This document shows positions 7,385-15,584 of a stretch of 35,487 bases of DNA, piece by piece. Position 1 is the first letter of the stretch. Each line of letters starts with the position of its first letter. The position numbers and the translations under genes were made by a program. The notes below the pieces were generated by a model. It searched no databases and was not told the origin of the DNA. It saw only the letters and a list, made by a program, of their open reading frames with translations. Source of the stretch: JAQVIJ01 sp041287365 (lineage in GTDB: Bacteria; Desulfobacterota; Dissulfuribacteria; Dissulfuribacterales; DYLC01); contig JBEULL010000025.1 of assembly GCA_041287365.1 (NCBI GenBank), positions 1 to 35,487 on the forward strand, in the 5' to 3' direction.

Positions 7385-7525
7385 GGGAAGTCCCAAAAAT
7401 TGTTCTTTTGCCTGATAGCTGCGTTGCTTGTCAGCGAAAAATGCTCACATACGAAGAGCATGCTTAGCTTTTTCGCCTTCTCGCGCCTTGCTATTCAACA
7501 AAACTCCTAATTTTTAGGACTTCCC
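7385..7525. repeat. 141-bp imperfect palindromic element between kinase and regulator genes
   Basis: The 17-bp termini at 7385-7401 and 7509-7525 are inverted repeats matching at 16 of 17 positions (GGGAAGTCC... and ...GGACTTCCC). The interior also folds on itself: ATAGC, GCG and GCGAAAAA on the left recur inverted on the right around a centre near 7455. The stop codon (7514-7516) and last three codons of the kinase gene lie inside the right arm. The form suits a REP- or MITE-like dispersed palindrome that could act as a terminator or processing site between the two genes. No transposase is encoded. Confidence 0.6.
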
Positions 7526-9058
7526 TGAACCAGTATTCACAGGAAGCTCGATGGTAAACACACATCCCTTTCCATCGACAGGATCGGATATGGTGATGGA
7601 GCCGCCGTGAGCCGTCACTATGCCGCGCGCGATGGCAAGTCCCAGACCCATGCCTTCACCGGCCTTTTCATTGGAACGTCTGAAAAATTTCTCAAATACC
7701 AGGTCCCTCTGATCTTTCGGTATACCAGGACCGAAATCCCTTACAGTGAGCAGAACCCGATGTTCTCGTGTCTCAAGCCCCACATCCACAGCCGATCCCC
7801 TGAAAGAAAAACGAATGGCGTTTGAGAGCAGGTTTGTAACGGCCTGTTCCAAAAAACCCCTATCACCCATGACATATACAGGGGTTGCAGGCACTTCGTA
7901 ACGAATATCCACACCATTTTCCCATGCAACAGGCATGATCATCAAGATAGCATCCTCCAGCACCTCCGCAATATCCTCCTGTTTTTTCTGTATCTCCAGG
8001 GTACCTGATTCCATTTTAGCACAGGCCAATACATCCTTTATCATCTTCAGAAGCTTCTCTGTGTTCCTCTGAATGATCTCGAGATACGTGGCATGCATCG
8101 AATCATTCAGTTTCTTTGCCAAAATCTCCTGAGCACCCTTGATAGCCGTGATGGGTGTCTTCAAATCATGAGTGATGTTCGCAAAAAAATCCTGACGGTA
8201 CTGTTCGGTAGTTTTCAGACGCTGATAGGCGGCATCCAGATCAGCGACCGCCTTTTTAACCTCCTTTTCCAAATGCCTCTGATGATCCGTCAGGGCTGAC
8301 ACCATACTGTTGAAACTTGTGGAAACAGTGCGCCATTCCTCGCTCATATTCAAATCCACTCTCACATCCAATTCGCCGTTCTGTATATGTCCGGCAGTGG
8401 AGGCAAGCTTCCTCAGGGGTGAAAGCACAAAAAAACGTAAAATAGTCCAGGCAAGGCCCAAAAAAATGGCCAGCACACAGAGAAATATGCCAAAAAATTG
8501 AAAGACGTTTCGTCTCACTTCGTTATAGATGGTAGTTGCCGGAAGAGAGATGCTGATAGCGCCCATGATATCCGATGTCTTGAGACCAGCATGGCAGGTC
8601 TGACATTCGGTCTGGAATACAAGCGGGGCCCCATATCTGAAAACCGGAACACCCTGTATCTTTTCCACTCGCCACACCTCTCTGACAAGCCCTGTCTCGA
8701 GTTTTTTCAGGGCATCGACCTCAAAGCCGTCAGGCACATGCAGGGGATTGGTGGAATTTGGCACAGCCACCTTGACGCTGTATGGCAATTTTTTGTCTTG
8801 ACCAAAACGAGATATCTCGGTAATGAAGCCCGATGGAGTGATACGTTCGAAACCGTTTTCGTTCTGTACATAAATGCCTCCATAACCTGAGATCCACTGC
8901 CTTGTGAGAATGATGTAATGATAGATTCCAGCGGCCTGATTGCGCAACTGCTCGCTTACCAAGGTATGCTGCACGTTCTGAAGCCACACAAAAAATATCA
9001 ACCCCATCAGGACAAATCCACTGACCAGATAGATGAATATTTTCTGTCCCAGTCTCAT
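7514..9058 (-). CDS. Membrane sensor histidine kinase with periplasmic Tll0287-like c-heme domain
   Basis: From the ATG at 9058 the protein is 514 aa; an upstream in-frame ATG at 9079 is less likely because GAAAGG lies before 9058. The order is: transmembrane helix about 6-26; a periplasmic domain ending in FQTECQTCHAG, with heme motif C152-x2-C155-H156, as in DUF3365/Tll0287-like sensors; a second helix about 185-210; HAMP; a HisKA segment with H297 in NITHDLKTP; and a HATPase domain with NLLSNAIRFS, DFGPGIP and GMGLGLAIARG. The heme suggests sensing of redox state or a gas such as NO; this is an inference. The response regulator follows. The last codons fall inside the palindromic element at 7385-7525. 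Confidence 0.9.
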   Translation of the reverse strand: MRLGQKIFIYLVSGFVLMGLIFFVWLQNVQHTLVSEQLRNQAAGIYHYIILTRQWISGYGGIYVQNENGFERITPSGFITEISRFGQDKKLPYSVKVAVPNSTNPLHVPDGFEVDALKKLETGLVREVWRVEKIQGVPVFRYGAPLVFQTECQTCHAGLKTSDIMGAISISLPATTIYNEVRRNVFQFFGIFLCVLAIFLGLAWTILRFFVLSPLRKLASTAGHIQNGELDVRVDLNMSEEWRTVSTSFNSMVSALTDHQRHLEKEVKKAVADLDAAYQRLKTTEQYRQDFFANITHDLKTPITAIKGAQEILAKKLNDSMHATYLEIIQRNTEKLLKMIKDVLACAKMESGTLEIQKKQEDIAEVLEDAILMIMPVAWENGVDIRYEVPATPVYVMGDRGFLEQAVTNLLSNAIRFSFRGSAVDVGLETREHRVLLTVRDFGPGIPKDQRDLVFEKFFRRSNEKAGEGMGLGLAIARGIVTAHGGSITISDPVDGKGCVFTIELPVNTGSGKS

Positions 9059-9094
9059 ACCGTGGCCTTTCAGAATCATGCCAACCAGCCGAAA

Positions 9095-10381
9095 TCATTT
9101 TCGCAACAACAACTTCTGGCCGGGCTTAATGGCTGCATCCTTGGACATTTTGTTCCATTCTCGAATATCCTCTACCGAGACTCCATATTCACGGGCTATG
9201 GAACTCAGAGTATCACCCTTTTTGACCACATGTTGTCTTACATTAACAACAGGAGCGGAGGTGGCGGCAATGGCAGAGCTTGGGCCAATGGACAGGGATG
9301 AATGGACATCCTGAGTAGCAGACGGATGCACTGCCAGACCTGTGACAAAATCCCTCAACAGCCCCTCCCTGCCTGACGGCACCAGAATGTCATAAGTTCC
9401 CTGAGGCAATTCCTTTGCGGTGATCCAAGGATTGAGTTCCAGAAAACGCCGGTAGGAAACCCCAACCGAACGGGCCAAACCAACCACACTTACACTGACC
9501 GCAGGAACGGTTATGTTCACATTGGAAACGGCTTCAGGCCTATAAAGCCTTGCACCCTTCAGATCTATGCCGAACCAGGATGGATTTTCCATGACGAGCT
9601 TGGCTGCAATGGCACGAAACACATAGCGCTCCGTCTCTCTGGCAAGCCTCAGACTGTAAAAATCATAGGCGCCCTGTTCTTCCAATGCCTTGGATACACG
9701 ACCCTGACCGGCATTGTAGGCTGCCAGGGCCAATGCCCATGAGCCAAGGGAATTCTTCAGATCCGAAAGGTGCTTGAGGGCAGCCCGAGTCGCCCTCTCC
9801 CAATGCATTCTATCGTCACACCACCCGTTTTTGTTCAAACCGCAAAAATTGGCCGTTGGGAGCATAAACTGCCACGGCCCCACAGCACCTGCGGTGCTTA
9901 CCGCTCCGGATCGCAGGTCGCTTTCGATGAGTGCCACATACTTGAGATCAGCCGGAAGGCCCATCTCCTGAATGATGGTTTCGATGAGCGGAAAATAACG
10001 AGGTGCTCGCTTGAACCAAAGTGTAGTAGCCACAGGTGAACCCAAAATGGATACAAGTTCATAATCCAAACGCTCATAGGAATCCTCGAAATTGAGTGGT
10101 ACCGGTTCATTGCAGAAGAATACGCTTTCTGGTATGGGAAGGCGCAACAATTGATTGATAAAATTATATGATACCACAGAAGACGTAGCTTGAGCAGCGA
10201 CTGTTGAAGATGCTGAAACAGCATCGGAAGGAGGATGAGAAGAATTGGAATCCAATGGCTGCGCAACAGAAGGTTTTGCTGGTTCATCGCCTCTACCGAA
10301 AAGAGAAAATGCATTACTGGAATGAGTGCAGACAAACATAGTGGCAGCAATACCAATTGATAACATCCTACGACACAACAT
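9095..10381 (-). CDS. mltD: MltD-like membrane-bound/exported lytic murein transglycosylase with LysM domain
   Basis: The 428-aa protein begins with a signal peptide (hydrophobic about 6-18). A family-1 SLT transglycosylase domain has its catalytic Glu in KYVALIESDLRS (E153) and the motifs AGAVGPWQFM and ALAAYNAGQGRV. One LysM peptidoglycan-binding motif lies at the C-terminus (VKKGDTLSSIAREYG ... IKPGQKL). A second LysM-like segment may lie at about 290-335. The enzyme cleaves glycan strands to anhydro-muropeptides in the periplasm. ATG 10381 is preferred because AGGAG sits seven bases upstream; the ATG at 10387 would be only one base from it. The sensor kinase gene follows closely. Confidence 0.88.
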   Translation of the reverse strand: MLCRRMLSIGIAATMFVCTHSSNAFSLFGRGDEPAKPSVAQPLDSNSSHPPSDAVSASSTVAAQATSSVVSYNFINQLLRLPIPESVFFCNEPVPLNFEDSYERLDYELVSILGSPVATTLWFKRAPRYFPLIETIIQEMGLPADLKYVALIESDLRSGAVSTAGAVGPWQFMLPTANFCGLNKNGWCDDRMHWERATRAALKHLSDLKNSLGSWALALAAYNAGQGRVSKALEEQGAYDFYSLRLARETERYVFRAIAAKLVMENPSWFGIDLKGARLYRPEAVSNVNITVPAVSVSVVGLARSVGVSYRRFLELNPWITAKELPQGTYDILVPSGREGLLRDFVTGLAVHPSATQDVHSSLSIGPSSAIAATSAPVVNVRQHVVKKGDTLSSIAREYGVSVEDIREWNKMSKDAAIKPGQKLLLRK

Positions 10382-10530
10382 AATCATACTCCTATTGATA
10401 ATCTTGAGGAATTACCGATTTAACTCAATTATTGATGATATCACAACAAAACATTACAGGGAATGACTACGGCAAAAAGCATCAAATGCAAGGATAGCCA
10501 ATCTAGAGGAATATGGAAACTTCCCATCTG

Positions 10531-11622
10531 TCATCCAAGCTCGGCTATCTGCCCGCCACGCACCTCTTTACGCACATATTCACTTCTACCAAGGGCGTAT
10601 TCCATATTTTCCGGCGTAACCCTATAAAGCGCAAGGCTTGGAGTATAGGGTTCCATCCAGGATATCAACTGAGCCTCCACTCCGTTTTCCCCCAATACCT
10701 CTAATAACTTGGAGCCGACCAAAGGCCCTCTCCGCAACAATTCATTCAAACCGGAAACACCCTTTTCTGCAACGATTTGGGCGATAGCGGCTATAATTAC
10801 AGGTGTGTGACCGGTGCACATATAATCACAACTGCGCACGGCATAGGCATTGCCATTGAAAGATATGGCCACCCCGCCGCTGTTACGAACCAATTCAAGG
10901 GCTTGGACATCCGTGATACTGTCACCCGCATAGAGCACCTGCGAGATCGCGTTGCCTGTCCTTTTAAGACTATCCTGCAAAGCCACCGCCTTTTCCCTGC
11001 CACCCACCGTATTTATGGCATAACAGACGGCAGCAGTAGGCATTTGAGGCAATATCTCCCAAAATATCTGATCCAATCGTTTCACCAATTTTTGCTCTTC
11101 ATTGGACAATTCTCGAGCAGAAATCAGGCCGTCAGGCCATTTCAAGATGGGCTGTTCTACGATCTCTCGGGCTAATCGCTGCAACAAAGAACGTTCTTCT
11201 GAATTGGGAAGCGGAATGTCGTCCCCCAACTCGGTGCAATAGATATTCTTTGAAGCAAAACCGGTTCGCATAGAAAGGGCATCCAGATAAGGCCTATAAC
11301 TCGTACTGATGATGAAGCTCGAAAACCGGCTGACAAGAAATGAAAGCATATCCTCCGCTCCCGGCAAGACCACCAGCGTCTTTAATGAAAAATCCCGCAT
11401 AACTTGGATATCCACTCCGGAGGCCAACAAAAACGGCAATACCAGCTTGAGGGTATCCCCTGCCTTGTAACCAGGCCGCTTTTCTATATCAGCCAAAAAG
11501 TCGTCGTATTTACTGACACGAGCAAAAAAATCACCACCTTTCGGCAAAAAGGCCTCACACAACTCAAAAGCGTTATCATTTTGAGTAATGGGGCCCTCAC
11601 AATCCATATCGATCTGTATCAT
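10531..11622 (-). CDS. HAD-superfamily phosphatase-like protein related to EhaR (COG4030 type)
   Basis: The protein is 363 aa from ATG 11622, with GAGG eight bases upstream; the open frame also extends to a TTG at 11640. HAD motif I is D5-M-D7-CEGPI, motif II is Ser in FIISTSY (about residue 106), motif III probably K211 in GGREKAV, and motif IV is YAGDSITD with D234 and D238. The DxDxEGPI form and overall layout recall the archaeal protein annotated as energy-converting hydrogenase A subunit R, an uncharacterised HAD family. A phosphatase function is likely; the substrate is unknown. Its start overlaps the end of the upstream 111-aa gene, so the two are coupled. No Eha hydrogenase genes are in the window. 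Confidence 0.65.
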   Translation of the reverse strand: MIQIDMDCEGPITQNDNAFELCEAFLPKGGDFFARVSKYDDFLADIEKRPGYKAGDTLKLVLPFLLASGVDIQVMRDFSLKTLVVLPGAEDMLSFLVSRFSSFIISTSYRPYLDALSMRTGFASKNIYCTELGDDIPLPNSEERSLLQRLAREIVEQPILKWPDGLISARELSNEEQKLVKRLDQIFWEILPQMPTAAVCYAINTVGGREKAVALQDSLKRTGNAISQVLYAGDSITDVQALELVRNSGGVAISFNGNAYAVRSCDYMCTGHTPVIIAAIAQIVAEKGVSGLNELLRRGPLVGSKLLEVLGENGVEAQLISWMEPYTPSLALYRVTPENMEYALGRSEYVRKEVRGGQIAELG

Positions 11623-11632
11623 GTCATCTGCC

Positions 11633-11968
11633 TCATACAACTATATTGTTGAATTTCACCAGTTCATCTGCAAATGCAAGTATGAAATTCCGTTGCTCCG
11701 GCGTTGCAAAGGCAATACAATTGCAACGGATCTTCTCACGGCTGCGCACCAGAAATTCGATGACGAGCCGGTCTTTTTCGATCAAAACTCCCACGGCAAA
11801 CGGCCCGCATGAGGCCAGGTGCTCCTTCTGAACCGCCGACAGGGTATCATCAGGCAGCAACAGCCAGTAACAATCATCCAAGTCCGACATTCGACAGTGT
11901 CTGGCAAGGTATGTGCGAATTCTATCGATTTCACTGGGTCTCAATTCATCTATCACATATTGTCTCAT
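11633..11968 (-). CDS. Conserved-looking hypothetical protein, 111 aa
   Basis: A GAGGA sequence precedes the ATG at 11968. The frame is compatible with a folded soluble protein of mixed alpha/beta type without membrane segments. It has three cysteines outside any metal motif (C25, C33, C54) and a CNC pair near residue 82. No family was recognised. It lies 16 bases past the helicase gene and its stop region overlaps the start region of the EhaR-like HAD gene, so it is in the same transcription unit and may work with that HAD protein. Confidence 0.6.
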   Translation of the reverse strand: MRQYVIDELRPSEIDRIRTYLARHCRMSDLDDCYWLLLPDDTLSAVQKEHLASCGPFAVGVLIEKDRLVIEFLVRSREKIRCNCIAFATPEQRNFILAFADELVKFNNIVV

Positions 11969-11984
11969 GTAATTTCCTCATCAT

Positions 11985-14138
11985 TCAAGATAAAATAGTC
12001 AACTTCGCAATGGTTGTATTCAAGGTCTTCTCGCCGCCCGCATCGAATGCCACTACAATCTTGTCCTTGGCAAGACATCGCTTCACAAGGCCTGCGCCGA
12101 AGATGGAATGTCTCACCTTCATGCCGATGCCATACACATTCGTGGCGTCTTTCTGCAAGGCGGCCGTAACAGCCGGTCTCCCTTTCACAGGCAGCGACCT
12201 TGTAAATATTCTTTCCTCCACAACGGTGGCCAACCCCTCATAACGCAGAACACTGAAAAGCTCGCCTGGAATCTCCTTCAAAAAACGGGATGGAATCACT
12301 GGGATATTGCCTCCGCCCGGCACATAAACGAAGGCAGGGTAGGAGATACAGAGCAGGTCTCTGGCCCGAGTTACGGCCACATAAAATAGTCTTCTTTCCT
12401 CGTCAAATTCGTTCTCGCTCTCCGCAAAATATGACGGAAATCTGCCTTCGCACAGGGACAGCAGAAAAACGGCTCGCCACTCCAGCCCTTTGGCCGAATG
12501 AATAGTGGAAAGGCATACCTTGCCGGCATCATCCTGCGTCATGTCAGGGACCTCAAGGGTCAGGTCGGTCAACATATCCAGGGGGTCCGAATATCTGTCG
12601 GACATGGCCAGCAACTGCTGAAGCTCCTGAAACCTTTTGGGGTGATCGTCATAGTAATGTATCTCCAGATATGGCCGATACCAGTCCATGATACGCCTCA
12701 GGATGGTTGCAAGCCCCATTTCTTGCGCATTCCGTATCCCTTGCAAAAGCTGTCCAAGGGCCTGTACAGAAGATGCCCAAACCCCTCTGAAAGCCCCCGA
12801 AACCAGGTATTGCCAGGGGTCTTCCGCACGCAACATCTCTGCAAGAATACGTCCAGCCGCCTTAGGACCCAACCCCTTTATGAGACACAGCACTCGCGTA
12901 GCGGCAAGCCTGTCCACAGGATTTATCACCATACGCAAAAGCGAAAGCAGGTCCTTGATATGAGACGCCTCCACCAGGGTCTGGCCACCGCGCTTCACGA
13001 ATGCTATGCCTCTGGCCGTGAGCTCCGCCTCCAGATGAAAGGAATGAAATGCCGCTCGAAAAAGCACCGCGATCTCATGCCCCGGAATCCCCTTTCGCAG
13101 ACACTCTTCTATGCGATCCGCCACAAAGGCAGCCTGATCGCCTTCATCCCTGGCGGCATAGAGCAAGGGCGGAACGCCTCCTGACCTGTGCGCTTGAAGA
13201 CGTTTGGTAAAATATTGTTCGCCGTTTGCGATGATGGCATTGGCGCAGTCTAAATTAGGTTGAGTGCTTCGATAATTTTTCTCCAACACGATTATTCTAG
13301 TGCCTGGAAATTGCTTCGGAAACTCCAAAATGTTCCTATAATTGGCTCCTCTAAAGGCATAAATGGACTGGGCATCATCCCCCACCGCCATGACATTGTC
13401 GTGACATGTAGCCATCAAACGCACCATTTCAGCCTGAAGCCGATTGGTATCCTGATACTCGTCCACCATGATGAATTGGCACTCCCTGCTCACGGCCTCC
13501 CTGACATGTGGGTATTCCTGCAACACCCTGAGCCAGTGCAACAGCAGGTCGTCATAATCCACCAACCCGTTCTCCCTTTTATAAACACCATAGGCATTCA
13601 TTACAGCTTCTATAGCCTGGCGTTCAGCTTCCATGTGAGAAAAATCGTTTCTGAGCAATTCTGCGACACTCATGCCGGTATTTGCAATCTTGCTTGACAT
13701 GGCAGCCAGAGTGGCCTTGTTGGGGAAACGGCTGCCTTTACCGCCAAACCCCATCTCTTTTAAAAGCATGGCAAAAACATTCTGCACATCTGCGCGATCC
13801 ATAATCACAAAATTATGCGAAAGACCTGCCAGGTGGCCGTAACTCCGCAGCATTCTGTGAGAAAAGCCATGAAATGTGCCACCCTTCACTCGATTTACAT
13901 CCAAGCCGGCCAACTCCCCAGCCCGCTGCAACATGGAAGCAGCAGCCTTTTTGGTGAATGTAAGAAGCAGGATATTGGATGGTTCCACTCCCTGCTCCAT
14001 AAGATAGGCCAGACGATAGACAATGGTGCGCGTCTTGCCGCTGCCGGCGCCTGCTATCACCAGCACAGGCCCCAGAACGGTGGTAACCGCCTCGAGTTGC
14101 TGGGGGTTCAACTGTGTTTCAAGATTTAAACAGGACAA
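11985..14138 (-). CDS. UvrD/PcrA/Rep-family ATP-dependent DNA helicase (superfamily 1)
   Basis: The 717-aa product starts LNLETQLNPQQLEAV, the usual Q-motif region, with Walker A AGAGSGKT at 29-36. Other SF1A motifs follow: TFTKKAAASML (Ia), FIMVDEYQDTN (II), AVGDDAQSIYAFRGA (III), VLEKNYRST (IV), STIHSAKGLEW (V) and FYVAVTRARDLL (VI). The C-terminus has the short FGAGLVKR...VVAFDAGGEK barrel seen in PcrA/UvrD. It unwinds DNA 3'-5' in repair or replication restart. The start is a TTG three bases after the upstream stop with a weak ribosome signal, so translation may depend on coupling. The protein lacks the RecB nuclease domain of AddA-like helicases. Confidence 0.93.
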   Translation of the reverse strand: MSCLNLETQLNPQQLEAVTTVLGPVLVIAGAGSGKTRTIVYRLAYLMEQGVEPSNILLLTFTKKAAASMLQRAGELAGLDVNRVKGGTFHGFSHRMLRSYGHLAGLSHNFVIMDRADVQNVFAMLLKEMGFGGKGSRFPNKATLAAMSSKIANTGMSVAELLRNDFSHMEAERQAIEAVMNAYGVYKRENGLVDYDDLLLHWLRVLQEYPHVREAVSRECQFIMVDEYQDTNRLQAEMVRLMATCHDNVMAVGDDAQSIYAFRGANYRNILEFPKQFPGTRIIVLEKNYRSTQPNLDCANAIIANGEQYFTKRLQAHRSGGVPPLLYAARDEGDQAAFVADRIEECLRKGIPGHEIAVLFRAAFHSFHLEAELTARGIAFVKRGGQTLVEASHIKDLLSLLRMVINPVDRLAATRVLCLIKGLGPKAAGRILAEMLRAEDPWQYLVSGAFRGVWASSVQALGQLLQGIRNAQEMGLATILRRIMDWYRPYLEIHYYDDHPKRFQELQQLLAMSDRYSDPLDMLTDLTLEVPDMTQDDAGKVCLSTIHSAKGLEWRAVFLLSLCEGRFPSYFAESENEFDEERRLFYVAVTRARDLLCISYPAFVYVPGGGNIPVIPSRFLKEIPGELFSVLRYEGLATVVEERIFTRSLPVKGRPAVTAALQKDATNVYGIGMKVRHSIFGAGLVKRCLAKDKIVVAFDAGGEKTLNTTIAKLTILS

Positions 14139-14140
14139 AT

Positions 14141-15568
14141 CTATTGACTTTCTTGAACATTTGAAGTTGCTTCAAGGCCTGAATTGGATTGAAGAGGCAG
14201 AATGAAATAGAAATTGTTGCCGAGAAAGGTGGGTTCATATCCAACCTTGCCTCCATGGACCTCTATGATCTTTTTGACAAAATACAAACCATGCCCCACT
14301 CCTGGCTTTTGAGCCACATTGCTGCCGCGAAAACCCTCGGAAAATACGTGTGCCGCATCCTCCGGAGACAGGTGCGGTCCTGTTGAAAACACATTGAATT
14401 TTACACCGTGCAACCCTGGGCCAAAGAAATCGGGCATGAATTGCCTTCCGTAAGAAACGAACTTCACTGGCTGACCGTGCTCGTTGAGCACCTCTTCACA
14501 GTATTTCTCGGCATTGGAGAACAGATTGGCATACACCTGCGACATCAAACCCACATCCACTGCGAGTGGAATGTCCTCGGACGGCACTCCTCCAAGGTGT
14601 TCATCTATTTGAATACCCCTTCTCTCCAATCTGCTTCTGTAACGTTCCAATTGTGTATCTATGATCTCTTTTTTGAAATTACAGAGTCTGCGCCGTAGCA
14701 CGAACTCACCTTTTTCGAAATGCTCTCTGCGCAGCAGACTTTCCAGAAATAGACTGGTATTGGTATAATGTTTGTCAAGCTCTTCATATGCAACGGACAA
14801 ACCTTGACTTATCTCCTCTATATTGTATTTTATTTGTTCTATCGATGCCTCGACCTGTTCTGTTCTATCTCTTGGTGTCTTACTGCACTCTTCTATTCTC
14901 TTCTTCAATTCATCCATCAATGCTATCTTTTTCTTGATATTGTTAAGAAGTACCTTGAAACGCATGTTGGGGACTATGATGTTGTGATCTATATCGGCTA
15001 TCAGAGTGTTTATAAATTTCAGATGGTTTTCGTTCTGTAAGGATATCATCTTGTAATGCAGATTATATCCTATACGATTGGCGTATTTTTCAAAAAAAAG
15101 ACGGTCCTTTTCGCCGAAATGTGCATAAGGAAAGACCTCCAAGAGCCCGATAACATCCTCCGCGTGAAGAAGCGGCTGAGCGGTCAGCAACTTCAGGTTA
15201 CCGCGAATAGGCGCCACAAAGGAGTCTCCTGAGACATAAGGTTCTTCCTGAATCTTTATATTTACAGGCGGCGGCATGCCACAGACCGAGAGTTCGTTCA
15301 TGGAATCACATGCCATTTGCAGCTCTTTTAAGGCATAGTCCACCAGATACAGGCAGCAATCAAAGCCTAAAAACTCCTTTGGCACGAACACCGCCACACG
15401 ATAGAAGTTCTCGAGGGTCTCGTATTCCTGGGCCAAATCGAAAAAGGCCATAAGGGCTCGCGTCTGAAGGCTGTTGAAATCATACTGCTCGTAATCGCTC
15501 TTTTTCTTGCGCAGACGCTGCAATATGGAAGACAATTCCGGAGGGTCGCTCGGACAATATATACTCAT
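14141..15568 (-). CDS. Soluble GAF-like / histidine-kinase-like ATPase protein
   Basis: The protein is 475 aa from ATG 15568 (GAGG seven bases upstream; a GTG six bases earlier is less likely). The N-terminal half resembles a GAF sensor domain ending near HFGEKDRLFFEKYANRIG. A long helical region contains H195 in ADIDHNIIVPN, which may be the phospho-acceptor, followed by a charged coiled coil at about 205-285. A HATPase domain has YANLFSNAEKY as N-box, HVFSEGFRGSN and GVGHGLYFVKKIIEVHGG as G2 box. No membrane segment is seen. No response regulator is adjacent; the flanking genes are cobA-hemD and the helicase. The signal it senses is unknown. Confidence 0.75.
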   Translation of the reverse strand: MSIYCPSDPPELSSILQRLRKKKSDYEQYDFNSLQTRALMAFFDLAQEYETLENFYRVAVFVPKEFLGFDCCLYLVDYALKELQMACDSMNELSVCGMPPPVNIKIQEEPYVSGDSFVAPIRGNLKLLTAQPLLHAEDVIGLLEVFPYAHFGEKDRLFFEKYANRIGYNLHYKMISLQNENHLKFINTLIADIDHNIIVPNMRFKVLLNNIKKKIALMDELKKRIEECSKTPRDRTEQVEASIEQIKYNIEEISQGLSVAYEELDKHYTNTSLFLESLLRREHFEKGEFVLRRRLCNFKKEIIDTQLERYRSRLERRGIQIDEHLGGVPSEDIPLAVDVGLMSQVYANLFSNAEKYCEEVLNEHGQPVKFVSYGRQFMPDFFGPGLHGVKFNVFSTGPHLSPEDAAHVFSEGFRGSNVAQKPGVGHGLYFVKKIIEVHGGKVGYEPTFLGNNFYFILPLQSNSGLEATSNVQESQ

Positions 15569-15584
15569 GACCACACCTCAAATC

